DNA of 64,000 nucleotides, taken from the NCBI GenBank assembly GCA_963971405.1, contig OZ020489.1:41308510-41372509 (forward strand), given 5' to 3'. The position numbers and the translations under genes are program-made. The stretch is from Psococerastis gibbosa (Eukaryota > Arthropoda > Insecta > Psocodea > Psocidae). Position 1 is the stretch's first letter. Every line of letters begins with the position of its first letter. Below, in pieces: positions 51,242 to 61,792 of this stretch. A model generated the notes under the pieces. The model was not told where the DNA came from, did no database searches, and was given only the letters and a program-made list of their open reading frames with translations.

Positions 51242-54200
51242 TAATAGTCGAAATGAAATAGCCAATAGCTTCCAGGTATATGGGTAGGCCAGTTTTTTCC
51301 AAATGTACAGTCATTCAGTAAGTACACTCCCTGAAACATGAGAGAGGGAATGCGTTAGAAATCAGAAGTACAGTAATGTTTTTACTTTAATGTTGTATTT
51401 TGGACCGAAATTTGAAGATACTACCCGTGCGCAAGTACTGCGCAAAATAACTTCTAATGTTTCTACCGTTGACAAATATTTTACAGTTTCGCTTTATTTA
51501 CCATATGGTAAGGTGCATTCTACTAAGGGCCGTAGAAATAACGCGATAATGAATACTGCACGGCACCTCTGTGGATTACTAGTTGGCAGTGCCGTTCTGT
51601 AGAGTCCTTACTGATACCTTGGAAGCGATGCGATGCCCACTGCTCTTAGTCTCGGTAACAAATACTAAATGGCACCAACCTTCCTCTTTTAGGGAGATTC
51701 ATCTTCCTATTGAGATGGCGACCAATGTTCGACTTTCGGAAAATTTCTTCACAACTTTTCATTTCATGACCCCCTGAGCCTAAAACCACCTTCCGTTCAA
51801 AATGTTATATATATATATATGTATTATATGTATGTACTGTATGTATGCATATATATATATACATATATAATATATACAGATACTGTATGTATAACTTATC
51901 GATTTTAGGAAACCCTCTAACTTCCGTAAATATTATCTGATTTTGATGAAACTTGGCACAAAAATTGATCACACAAATGTCTTGATCATGTTTGTTAACC
52001 AGCTAGACCCATTATTTAGTTACAAGATAGCGGCCGATTGAAACCTTATATAATTCATATCTCAGTTAATATTAGTTGCAGAGGAATGAATTATTATTAT
52101 CTATGATAATAATTATCAACACTTTTTCTTTCATTTTCACTTTTTCACTTTCACACTAATTAACGATTTCAAGATGGCGTCCAGTCAAAGTAAAAATAAT
52201 TTAATAAGTACAAGCTCAAAGTCGTCATTGTTTGGAATAAAAGAGTGTTTTGTGTTTTGATGTTGTGGTCGGGAAAATAATGAAGTATTTTTTTTTTATT
52301 ACGGTACATGTGTACCTAGCGTAGGTAGTGCAGAGGAAAAGCAGGGTCTGCGAAATCTACCTACACTTCATAGGCCAGAGCTGAAAGGGATTTTTCATTT
52401 ATAGACGGTTTCTAGCAAATAATCATGGCAATTTGGAACTTGGAGACTGCTGCTCTGAAAAGGAGCAGTTCTCTTGCCAAACTATTGCCGCAGGGTTTTT
52501 AACCAGGACGTTCGCCTGTTACAAATGTTTTTCTTACATTTTTAAACCAGAAAAAAGTTATTCTTTAAACGGTGCGGCATGATGGGCCTGCTGATAAGTA
52601 AGCTTGGATTCATTAGGATTTATTTAGAATAATTTAAACTTATTCCCGGTTTTTAATTAAACGCCATAGTAGCCCTGCTGGCTGCTAGTCACCCTACTTG
52701 CTGTAAGAAAATATACTCTAGATAACCTGTTGATAACCTACTTACTTTCTTGATAGGACATTCTTTTTTTAAGTTGCTGACACCTTGCACCAATTCTTCC
52801 CCAATAATTGATTGTTTGTCGCCCATGATTAATTTGTTAGCTGTAGTTTCAAATTGCATCGATGGCCATGATTGCCATGATTTCCCGTCCAAATTTTTTT
52901 GAAATCCTTTAATTTTCGCCTGGATAACAAGTATAACAGTAGACAGGGTGGGGCTAGAACTCTATATAGGAGAGATGGCACATTTGAGCGCCCAAAACAA
53001 AAATACTTTTTTTTTTAGTTTGGGGCCATCTTGATGCCACATTTCATATGACCAGCAAAGAACTTATATAATACACTAGAAGAACCATTGGCGCTAGTGT
53101 CGCATGGTCATTTGACTTATGCCATTTTTGGGCTCACAGCAGGGGGTATTCTGTATTTTATTTAAAAACTAAGAGAAAATGCCTTTTTGTTGCCCTTATT
53201 ATTGCCTATAGGCCTAATTTAATTTTGCATTTGCTACATTTGAAATTTCACAGGGTACAGTTACTGTTTTAGATGATTGAAGGTCAGCTTTTCCCTAAGT
53301 CGATATAAAGGGTGCTTAAGACGGGCTCTGACGTCACTGAGGTCACGTGACCGTTCAGTTCTCTGCAAGAACGCCTAACTGCAGGGTGCTTAAGACGGGC
53401 TCTGCGCAAGAACGCCCTAACTGCAGGGTGCTTAAGACGGGCTCTGCGCAAGAACGCCCTAACTGCAGGGTGCGTAAGACGGGCTCTGTGCAAGAACAGC
53501 CTAACTACAGGGTGCTTGTGATATGCTACGGGTTAAAACGCTCTATCTCCATGGGGCTTGACGCTTAGAAAAGCCTTATAACCCGTAGCAGAGCGGTTCC
53601 CAAACGTTTTCTATCGCGGACCCCCAAATTTTATAAAATGATCCGGCGGACCCCTATAAGCTGTAAAGTACCAAAAATCAGAAGATAAAAAAAGAATGGG
53701 TTTCTCACGCTAACCTAGCTTTAAAAGTCTGTAATAACTTTTTTACATAATAATATTTATTTAATGAGAAAATCCCTTGCCAGGATAAGTTCAACTTATT
53801 GAATGCAGCAAAGATGTCCGCTAAAAATGAAATTTCACACAGCCATGAAAAATGAAACAGGACATCAGAAAATTTCGAGTCCGAAAGAAAAATTTGAATC
53901 TCATCTTTCAACTCAAAAAATCGTTCTAAAATTCTCCCTCGATACAACCATTGAACTTCGGAATGGAGAAGAAGCTGTTCATAGTTACTGTTCATGTCTT
54001 TGCAAAGCAATGCGAAAAGTCGTGATTGAAGCGGGCGTGATTTTATAAAATTTATGATTTTGATCACCATGTCAAGAGCCGCTCGGGGTGATGCAGGTAA
54101 TCGTTTCGCCACCAACGCCTCTCTAAGGATGCAACAATGCGTCCATTCTCTACTCAACATTGTGAAGCTGCAGAAAGTACTTTTTGCTAATGTAATAATA

Positions 54201-55171
54201 TGAATATTACATTAGACAAATTCCCGCCATAATTCGAAAACTAATTTTTGAACTTTTTGGTACCGGCAATGCAGGAAACAAATATAAACCCGATATTTCA
54301 TCAGCCAGCGGACCCCCGGGAGTCCGCAGCCACAGACCCGTCGCGGCCCCCCTGTCAGAGGCTGGCGGACTACACTTTGGGAACCACTGCCGTAGCATAT
54401 CACAAGTTAGGCCGTTCTTGCACAGAGTCCGTCTTAAGCACCCTGCAGTTCGGGCGCTCTTGCACAGAGCTTAACGGTCACGTGACCTCATTGGCGTCAG
54501 AGCCCGTCACACTTTATATCTACATCCCTATTAAGAGTGTACAGCCCGTAGGAAAGTGGCAGCCCGAAATTTAATACTTTTTATTTTTTATTTAATTAAC
54601 TAAGCATGTTATTAAAGATTTGGCTCATCAAAGACTACTTCATGGATCATATAATAGGGTATTTTTAGTTTTCGAAATTGTAGTTTTTTTATAAAATCGC
54701 TTTTACGTGAAAAGTTATTGATTATAAAATATCTGCATGCATCTGAAAAAACTACGATTTCGAAAATTAAAAATATCTTATAATATGAGCCAAATCTTTA
54801 ATAACATGCTTAGTTAATTCAATAAAAAGTAGAAATTATTAAATTTCGGGCTGCCAATTTCCTACGGTCTGTACACTCTTAACTTTCTATATACTTCGAG
54901 GACGATTTGCCAGATTAAATTCGAACGGGTCCTTACCACGGTATTACAAGATATATCCTGTATTAAAGTCAAATTTCCATTTATTGTGATAAGTCCTTTC
55001 GAATTGTCAATCTTGCCTTTGATATTTGTAATGTATTTTGAGCCGTTCTCGTCTAGTTCTATCCAGACTAGCGTGGGTATGTACGTTTTGTCACCAATCA
55101 ACTTTCGAGCTTTGGCCATTTTCGAAACGCCGGACAGCACAAGAAAGCTGATGAATAATCGATTAATTTCC
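51154..55171 (-). CDS. Secreted MD-2/GM2-activator-like (ML-type) protein, exons 55171-54937, 52919-52746, 51330-51154
   Basis: Exons join in frame: acceptor TTTTTTCAG, donor GTG|GTAAGG; acceptor TTATCCAG, donor AAA|GTAAGT; acceptor ATGTTTCAG, stop TAA. They give about 194 residues. The first has a hydrophobic LFISFLVLSGVSK that may be the signal peptide; an earlier start exon may exist. Then come NGNLTLIQDISCNTV, then KGFQKNLDGKSWQSWPSM, and the hallmark join ECPIKK|GVYLLND leading to a Pro-rich turn (WPTHIPGSYWLF). Cys before Pro plus KG(V/T)Y and P-x-x-P-G-x-(Y/W) are typical of ML/GM2-activator-like insect proteins, which bind lipids in a beta cup. Family call from memory. Introns contain hAT, foldback and R2 elements. 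The final exon seeded the adjacent satellite. Confidence 0.65.
51690..52410. mobile_element. Interspersed element R2, copy 2 (in an intron of the ML-like gene)
   Basis: Starts TTTAGGGAGATTCATCTTCC and follows copy 1 through GAGCTGAAAGGGATTTTTCA. It has an inserted AT microsatellite (51806-51865). Confidence 0.6.
52430..52510. mobile_element. LINE tail fragment
   Basis: GGAGACTGCTGCTCTGAAAA and CTTGCCAAACTATTGCCGCA match the 5420-5690 family. Confidence 0.4.
53590..54388 (-). mobile_element. hAT element remnant nested in the foldback
   Basis: Ends AGAGCGGTTCCCAAACG and TTTGGGAACCACT. CCGTAGC on both sides is consistent with an 8-bp duplication (7 of 8). It carries a transposase fragment, so it is internally deleted. 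Confidence 0.75.
53705..54160 (-). pseudogene. hAT transposase fragment (ZBED/FAM200-like)
   Basis: 151 open codons contain CCILREALVAKRLPASPRA, LLHSEVQWLYRGRILERFFE and FLADIFAAFNKLNLSWQG, the mid-region of hAT transposases of the ZBED5/SCAND3 group. The BED finger and most of the RNase-H-fold catalytic core and C-terminal dimerisation domain are missing. It comes from a decayed copy. Confidence 0.85.
54535..54878. mobile_element. FB3-type foldback element with TTAA duplication, 344 bp
   Basis: GAGTGTACAGCCCGTAGGAA and its complement, with TTAA at 54531-54534 and 54879-54882. It lies 58 bp from the donor of ML exon 54937-55171. Confidence 0.88.
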
Positions 55172-55333
55172 CTGAAAAAAATTATGACAATAATTACGGC
55201 CGAGATTTCTAAGTATTTTGAAAACAAATGGAGTCTTGTTGATGAAGCTAATTAATTAGGCTACTTGTTCTGCAGTCGCAAAGATAAGAAAATAGTCAAA
55301 TGAAAAATACATGAGTATGGGTTTACTCGTACT

Positions 55334-55403
55334 CAAGGCCGTAGCCAGGTGGGGTTCATGGGGGTTCAAACTCCCCCCGAAAAAAATCCTGGCTACGGCC
55401 TTG
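55334..55403. mobile_element. 70-bp hAT micro-element
   Basis: CAAGGCCGTAGCCAGG at left and CCTGGCTACGGCCTTG at right with only about 38 bases between. A perfect 8-bp duplication CTCGTACT (55326-55333, 55404-55411). Confidence 0.9.
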
Positions 55404-55438
55404 CTCGTACTTGATTTCCTATTTATCAATTAGGTATA

Positions 55439-56303
55439 CAAGGGTATTCACTGTGTTTGGTTTACCCTAAGCCGGCTATTCCACTTGTCAATTTTTCTTC
55501 AATAATTGATGAGATTTTGGTTTACTCTATGTCATTGTCCATTTTAACTTCCGCTTGTTAAAATTGATCAATAATCATAGAGTAAAATCAAGCTTTGCAA
55601 ACAATAACAAACTAAAATTAAACAATGGCGTCGTCTGGATATGAAAAATATGTGTAATTAATTTCTCGAGAACAAACGGATAATTTCATAATTTAAATCA
55701 TAAATTATATAATTAAAAGAACAACAGCGGGCAAACTTACATAATTGGAATAGATTGAAAACGAAATAGATCAATTATAATTGAAGACAAGTGGAATGAG
55801 GTGTAAAAATATAAATGCAACATTGATTATTTTCCGTCAATGACATTATCAAAATTGAAGAAAAATTGACAAGTGGAATAGCCGCCTAATTAGGGAAAGT
55901 AAAAAACTGAGGGAAAATAGCAAAATAGAACTCCAGTTTTTCTACGTAGAAAAATAATGCCATTGAAATGTGTAAATCTCTACGTTTCCCACTTTACCCG
56001 ACCGGTAGGTTGGGGAACTGCACTTGGGGAATCGAAAATGCCCATATTTGTTGTTGTTCTGTTTTTGAATTTTGCTTGTAATTTTTATTTAATTTAAAAA
56101 ATGATCTCTGCACCAGAAATTAATAAAAAAAAAGTAAACATGTGGCAAGAGGTGGACTACAGCAGATGTTGATAAGTTAATAGCCAAAGGCAAAGAAACT
56201 TTGGAGGTAAGTTAGGTTAGGTTGGCGGAGGTAGGTACCCTCACGCTGAACTAATTCTCTATTTTCCCATTTTCCCTTTTCTACCAACACAGTGAATACC
56301 CCT
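55439..56303 (+). mobile_element. GGGGTATTCAC element with Myb/SANT-like exon remnant and nested FB1 relative
   Basis: Ends AAGGGTATTCACTGTG and CACAGTGAATACCCC. After the nested 55471-55886 insertion, the interior encodes GKRWTTADVDKLIAKGKETL just before a GTAAGT donor (56207). This resembles the start of a Myb/SANT-like DNA-binding domain. The upstream frame has shifted. Confidence 0.6.
55471..55886. mobile_element. FB1-related palindromic element, 416 bp, GCCGGCTATTCCACTTG subfamily
   Basis: TAA duplication (55468-55470, 55887-55889). The arms differ from FB1, but the core shares TTTACTCTATG-CATTG, AATTGATCAAT-ATCATA and AACAATGGCGTC. Nested in the element at 55439. Confidence 0.82.
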
Positions 56304-56451
56304 TATAATATGTATAGGTCCATAGGTATATTGTAATTGATAATTAGCCCATCAGTTCTGTACGTATTTACATGGCAAGATTTTCCCCATCACAAAGCAC
56401 TGGATTGATCGATGGGACAATTACATAGAATAGAATGTGATAATATTAAGA

Positions 56452-56530
56452 GTGTAGACATCCAATAGGAAATTGGCAGCCCGAAATTTAATACTTCTTA
56501 GTTTTTATTAAATTAACTTATAATACATAT
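56452..56530. mobile_element. FB3-type element, one end only
   Basis: TTAAGAGTGTAGACATCCAA and GGCAGCCCGAAATTTAATAC. The rest is absent. Confidence 0.55.
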
Positions 56531-56867
56531 ATTTTATACTAATACTCAATATGGATACACCTACCTCATTTTGTTGTACTCGAGGTTTGAACATGTGGAT
56601 TCAGTAGGTATATTGAAAATTTATATGACTCTGTGAATAATTATTACAACCAACTTCCGAGCATTGTTAGCATTCGTGTTAAAGCTTCTTTTGTCCGTAT
56701 TATTAAATGACAGAGGACACTTTCCGGAATTTAATCTGATTTTATGTATTGTATTAACAATAATAACTGATTAGAAACAATAAGGATGACACACTTGCAC
56801 ATGGCAAGCCACCTGAATGTATATGTATATGTAATACTAATATTACTCGTATGTATGTCAGGACTGG

Positions 56868-57050
56868 GACGGATCCAGCCCGTTGGGGGGGGGGAGGGGT
56901 AGTTGGGGGGTCAAAATAGAAGAAACATGTGTAGAACCTATCGAAGTATCGATGAAATAAGAGCGTAATAAATGAACTTACAATAGTGCAATAGATTTAC
57001 TAAATTTGGGGGGGGGGCACCCCTTACCCCCTCCCTGTACCCGTCTATGT
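56868..57050. mobile_element. G-tract hAT-like element, GGACGGATCCAG family
   Basis: CTGGGACGGATCCAGCCCG, G runs, GTCAAAATAGAAGAAACAT, then a second G run and CTCCCTGTACCCGTC. Confidence 0.55.
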
Positions 57051-57051
57051 G

Positions 57052-57486
57052 TTAGGATGTCATTACAGGGCGCAGAAACAGTTCAGTTCGTAAAGAACTA
57101 GACTGTGAAACTGAAGGTCGAACTCGATGTATGTGAAGAACAAGTTCCCGCCTGGCTTGGGTCCACACAACCCTAATCATCTTCTTTAGTCTCAATCTAT
57201 CAATAACTGGTATTTCCATCTCCGTTCTCCTTTGTTCTGCCTTCTCCGGCCATCGTGCGTGCGAACCCAATATCATATGCCCTCAATATCATATGCCCTG
57301 TCCAGGCTTGACTTGATAAGATACATTTTGTTTGACAGCTTATCACAGCTACGCAATCTAATTGAATAGGTCTTCTAGCTGCCTAATTACATAAAGCGTC
57401 AGCAATTTTTAGAGAAAGGAAGACATGGAAAAGTGTACGGAAACGGGATTCAAACCCGAGCCTACTCCTTGCCAGGGTGGCATGCT
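57052..57486. other. No supported gene; tRNA-like trace
   Basis: An unassigned 74-codon minus-strand frame. A reverse-strand GGGTTTGAATCCCG near 57445 is B-box-like but lacks a complete tRNA. Confidence 0.25.
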
Positions 57487-58045
57487 GACTAAACGCCTGT
57501 TCTCAGCATTTCTGCTTTAAGCAACCCTGTCAGCCTGGCGGGAGGAGTGAGTCTGCTTGTTATCTTGGGGCACCCTATAAGGGCAGACTCCTTCACCTCG
57601 CTCGAGGGAAAGGGGAGTTGACTGACAGGGTGGACCTCCTGATTATAGTGGATTCCGAACCACTTGGGGAACATCCTAAAGTCACACGATTAATTTAATT
57701 TAATTAACGTTGGCTTCGACGGCCAGGTGGCAATGTGCTTGCACTTGCGTGAGTCTTTACACGCCATGCGATCGGAGACGTGTCGTAACTCAACACGGGT
57801 ACTAACCTACAGAGGTGACTGAAGAGGTCAATCGAAAACATTCATTAAATTGTTTGTATGCGATTAACCTTAAAAAAATAAAAATCGGAGGTGACCAGGA
57901 CTCGACATGCACGTAGACTGACTGGCAGCCTCAGCGCGTTATCATGTCCCACCATGTTTCCCTGCCAACGCTAGGCACACTATCAAGTTTAACGCTGTTT
58001 GAAACAGGCTCTGTTTTGGTGGATTCAACTTGGCATGACCGTTGG
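57487..58045 (+). repeat. Interspersed repeat R1, full copy split by SINE-A
   Basis: The R1 body, then SINE-A at 57712-57890, then the rest of R1 (AAATCGGAGGTGACCAGGAC onward). The split is clean relative to 6528-6890. Confidence 0.7.
57712..57890 (+). mobile_element. SINE-A, copy 4, nested in R1
   Basis: GGCTTCGACGGCCAGGTGGC through TGCGATTAACCTTAAAAAAA. Short direct repeats at the junctions are unclear (TTAATTTAATT on the left). Confidence 0.7.
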
Positions 58046-58059
58046 CATAGATCCTTTCT

Positions 58060-58760
58060 TTGACGACTTTTCCATGTCTTTTTCTCTCTAATTCCCCTGC
58101 CTGTTCTGGCCTTCTACAAACTTAAATAGGTACTCTGAGCCTCTAATTGTTGTTTTGTTGCAATTGTTACAGTGTTACAATTTTTTTTTGGGGGGGGGCT
58201 TAAGGGTATACAGCCAATACCAAATTCATCAGGCAAAAGACTGCTATCGGGAGCTCACAGGACAACGATGTTGGGGGGGGGGGGGCAATTTAGGTAACTA
58301 AGTTGGTGCTGTTCCTCGGCCTGCTATTGGCTTAGCCCAGTGGCCGTAAAAAAAAACAATTTAGTTTTTTTAATTTTATCATTTCCGAAAATCAGAATTC
58401 AAGAAAAGATCTAGACAGTACGGAATTGAACCCACGATCTATTCCTTTTCAGAGTATTGTGTTCCTTTCCAGGTTTTATTTAGTTCTTCTTCTTAAACTA
58501 AAAATGCCTCTTCTATCGAAGATTGACAATAATAATTATGAACATCTAGTAGAGGATGCGAAGTAAGATTCACCTTCACCCACCAGTTTAATGGATGAAA
58601 ATGATTTTATAAGCAATTTAGGAAGCTATAAGAATTATAAGAAAATGGGCTGCCTCAAAAAATCCTTGCCAGGCTATAATTAATTTTAAAAAAAATGCAA
58701 CAATCACTTTTTTGTTTAATTTTACAAGGTGTGTTTAACGAATTTTTTTTCAATCAACAG
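58060..58760. other. No gene recognised
   Basis: Contains G runs at 58190 and 58273, a truncated LINE motif (CCTCTTCTATCGAAGATTGA at 58505), and AT-rich sequence. Confidence 0.25.
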
Positions 58761-58762
58761 TT

Positions 58763-59030
58763 TTACTTACTCTTACTGCCGTTGACTCTGGAATGAATGA
58801 ATAAATGAATAAAACGTGTATTGAAATATAAAACAATTAATACACTATAATTATAAGGCATCCCTAGGTAGACCAGCCCTAAAACTAAAATAAAAAATGA
58901 AAATAAAATTTGACATAATTCACTGAGTTCCTCCTTCAGGGCCAATTTCCTAGCCCGAGGGCCAAATAGTCCCTGCACAGAAAAGACTGGTTTTCGCTTA
59001 TCCCGGCTCAAACTAGGTTCCCTATCTGTT
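58763..59030 (-). repeat. Retroelement 3' end with (TTCA)n tail
   Basis: GAATGAATGAATAAATGAAT at the left is the reversed tail. The body reads RARKLALKEELSELC on the reverse strand. Family not assigned. Confidence 0.35.
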
Positions 59031-59236
59031 TAGTCGCCGTTATGCGCTTCCCTCTTCGCCCCGAGGAGGTGCACAGTAGGGATCTTCGCGCTTCGCCTCT
59101 GAGACCATAAGCCACTACTCAAAAGCTCAGCTACCGGTACGTTGAAGACAAAACTTGATTCCGTATAGTCTATTCTACAGTTACATGATACTCATCGACA
59201 AGATTCGTATTGTTAGACAAATAAGCATAAACTAAA

Positions 59237-59543
59237 GCTGGCCGTTCACGAGGGCTCCAAACGGACTCGCGCCAAGTCAAATGGCGCGTCCTGTTCCATT
59301 TGGCGTCAGCGCCATTTAGAGGGGTCATTCACGACTACGCTGAACCAGTCGCTCCAAATCTTTCGAATTGTACTGTGTAAAAGTACCTCTTCCAAATCGT
59401 CACACTGTACAATTTGAAAGATTTGGAGTGACTGGTTCAGCGTAGGTGTGAATGACCCCTCTAAATGGCGCTGACGCCAAATGGAACAGGACGCGCCATT
59501 TGGCTTGGCGCGAGTCCATTTGGAGCTCTAGTGAATGGCCAGC
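59237..59543. mobile_element. Long palindromic element (FB8), 307 bp
   Basis: GCTGGCCGTTCACGAGGGC to GAGCTCTAGTGAATGGCCAGC. The arms are over 100 bp and hold GCGCCATTTGGC-type nested palindromes and ATTTGGAG(T/C)GACTGGTTCA. Single copy here. Confidence 0.85.
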
Positions 59544-59544
59544 A

Positions 59545-60345
59545 TTAGAGCCAACTATCTAAACTGAACAGTGTTCAGTTAAGCTGGCTGTTCATTGAAC
59601 ACGTCTGTGAGCTAGCGAATACGCATGCAAAAAGCTTTATCAATTCTGATATCAAAGTTCAGTTCTTAATTTACTAAAAAATATAGCCTATATTAATTTA
59701 GAAAATAAAACGTTTGTTTTTCTTCAATTTTCGGGTAAGTATTCATTGTTTTACGTATATGCAACCAAAGCATCCAAATTTTGTAGATAAGAACACGACT
59801 GTACTAGTGTAGGCTAGTTAGGAAAGCCTCTGACTTTCACCCGAAAAGAGGTTGGTTCGAGCCACAGACTTGTTGCAATTTTTGGCCTTCCTACGGAGGG
59901 CGGTTCCGGGCCAAACCAGTTATCGCTGGATTGCCGAGCGTTGTCAATGTGGCAGTGCTGGTGTGTGTGACGTGATAAGGTAAGTACGAAAATGTCGTTA
60001 GGCGAGTAGGCTACATCGGGGAGAAGTCCCGTTCAGTTCCTCAACTGAAGTGAACTTGTGAAGTGAGGCCCTTACCTCTAATGGCTAGTAATGCAGCAGG
60101 CATGTACGTCCAACTAACCCTTCGTTTAATAATACGAGTATATGCCATGAGAGCTTTCATATGCAGTATTTCTTTCGTAAGATGACTGTTAAACGCGTAA
60201 TACTTTCACAGTATGCCTCAGTCAAAATACCGTGATGGCTTAACTCAGCGTAGTGTCCCTATGATAACAATTTCGGTTATAAAAATGTCGTCATTTTTGT
60301 AACAAAACACAGACATCGACGCCATTGTTAAAAGAACCGGTCCAA
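59545..60345. other. No gene recognised
   Basis: A tRNA-like trace at about 59812-59865 (GGTTGGTTCGAGCC). Otherwise plain sequence. Confidence 0.25.
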
Positions 60346-61250
60346 GTTTACTCGAACATGCTTTCCTGTTTATAAATTAGTAGATAGACATAATGTGAAA
60401 TTTCGAAATTTCATAGTAAATAATTTCCCTGTGATTAAAATTAAATTTCAGATCCCTCGAGGGGGGGGGGGGGGGGAGAGAGAGAGAGGTCCACCTCAAT
60501 ATATTAAAAACCCATTAAAACTCAATTGCATATTCTGGAACGAACAGACCAATACATTGTAACGGTAGTAACAATGACACATGGCTCGTAATGTATTGGA
60601 GCGTAAATTTTCCATAATTTCTTCAAAAAATAATTTTTTGCACAGACCCAAATGTTTTTTTGGGAATGCAACCTGTCCGGTTTTGTTACTCTATTGAACG
60701 CCTAAAAGATACCTGAAGGTAGAAATCATCGATAGAAAGGTTCCGCAGAAAAATGATTTTTTACTCATTTTTCATTAAAATTGAGTTATTTTTATTTTAT
60801 TACTCCCAGAAGCAAACTATCAAGGGGCAAGCGACCCCCCGCATTTTATCAACATTAATAACAAATATAATATATGTGAATTTAAAAGAAATCGTTGGAG
60901 CCGTTTATGGGAAATCATTTTTTTAGACGTTTTTTTGGAGTTTTTCGAGAATAAAACCCCTCCAAATTGAGTTAGCCAAAAATAAAAAAAATGGTTCCGA
61001 GGCATGATTTTTGTGAACCTACATGCAAAATCATCAAAATCTGCCCAGTAGTTTGCCCGGAAATCGATGAACAGACAGACAGACATACATACAGACAGAC
61101 AGAGCGACAGACAGACATTTCGTAAAAACCACTTTTTGGGTTCCTAGGACCTCAAAACGTGTAAATCCGTTGAAATCTCGGAATCGGACATTTCGACCAT
61201 CACAAAGCTTTCCTTATGCTACGTATAAATTGGAAAGCAATAAAGATTGT
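60346..61250. repeat. Interspersed repeat with internal CAGA microsatellite, copy 2
   Basis: ACCGGTCCAAGTTTACTCG, GCCCAGTAGTTTGCCCGG, ACAGACAGACATACATACAG (61072-61105), AAACCACTTTTTGGGTTCCT, ending AAATTGGAAAGCAATAAA. About 500 bp longer internally than copy 1, with a G run at 60459-60474. Confidence 0.65.
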
Positions 61251-61397
61251 TGCGTTAAACATAATTATGTGTGGACATGATGAATAAAAAAATATCTTCA
61301 AATAATTTAATATAATTTAGTCATTGTATTCGAAACAGAATACGATTCTTCAGAAATTTTGTAGAATAAACGAATCGATACAAGTATCCAGGTGTAT

Positions 61398-61792
61398 GGC
61401 GGGGATTCCACCGACCGGCTTGGGCTAAATACAAAAACGGTGACGTGGTAGCAGACATTCAAGACTTAGGTGGGGTATCCACCGACCTCGCATTGCAGAA
61501 TGCAAATGACATTGACGGAAATGTTTGTTTTACTCTATGCCATTGTTGAAATTGATCAATGATCATACAGTAAAATCACAAACAAACAAACTAAAATCAA
61601 AAAATGGCGTCATGGGATATTTTAAGTACAAACATTTTAATAGATTTCTTTAAAAAGAAAAATTCTAATTTCCGTCAATGTAATTTGCATTCTGCAATGT
61701 GAGGTCGGTGGAAACCCCGCCTAAGTCTTGAATGTTTGCTACCACGTCACCGTTTTTGTATTTAGCCCTAGCCGGTCGGTTGAATCGGCGCC
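61398..61792. mobile_element. FB1 palindromic miniature element, copy F
   Basis: A 395-bp foldback with GGCGGGGATTCCACCG and CGGCGCC ends, flanked by TAT on both sides (61395-61397, 61793-61795). Its core is inverted relative to copies A, B, C and E. Confidence 0.85.

Larger units (their letters stand above)
53296..54525. mobile_element. Foldback element with tandem-repeat arms, interrupted by an hAT element
   Basis: The left arm has about four 44-bp units GGTGCTTAAGACGGGCTCTG-CAAGAACGCC (53311-53525). The right arm (54389-54525) is the complement with two units. Outer arms share GGTCACGTGACC and GACGGGCTCTGACG. Architecture recalls Drosophila FB elements; homology is not claimed. Confidence 0.75.

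Noticed and set aside
57052-57276. Possible exon on the minus strand
   Set aside because: Open but motif-free, with no phase-compatible partner nearby.
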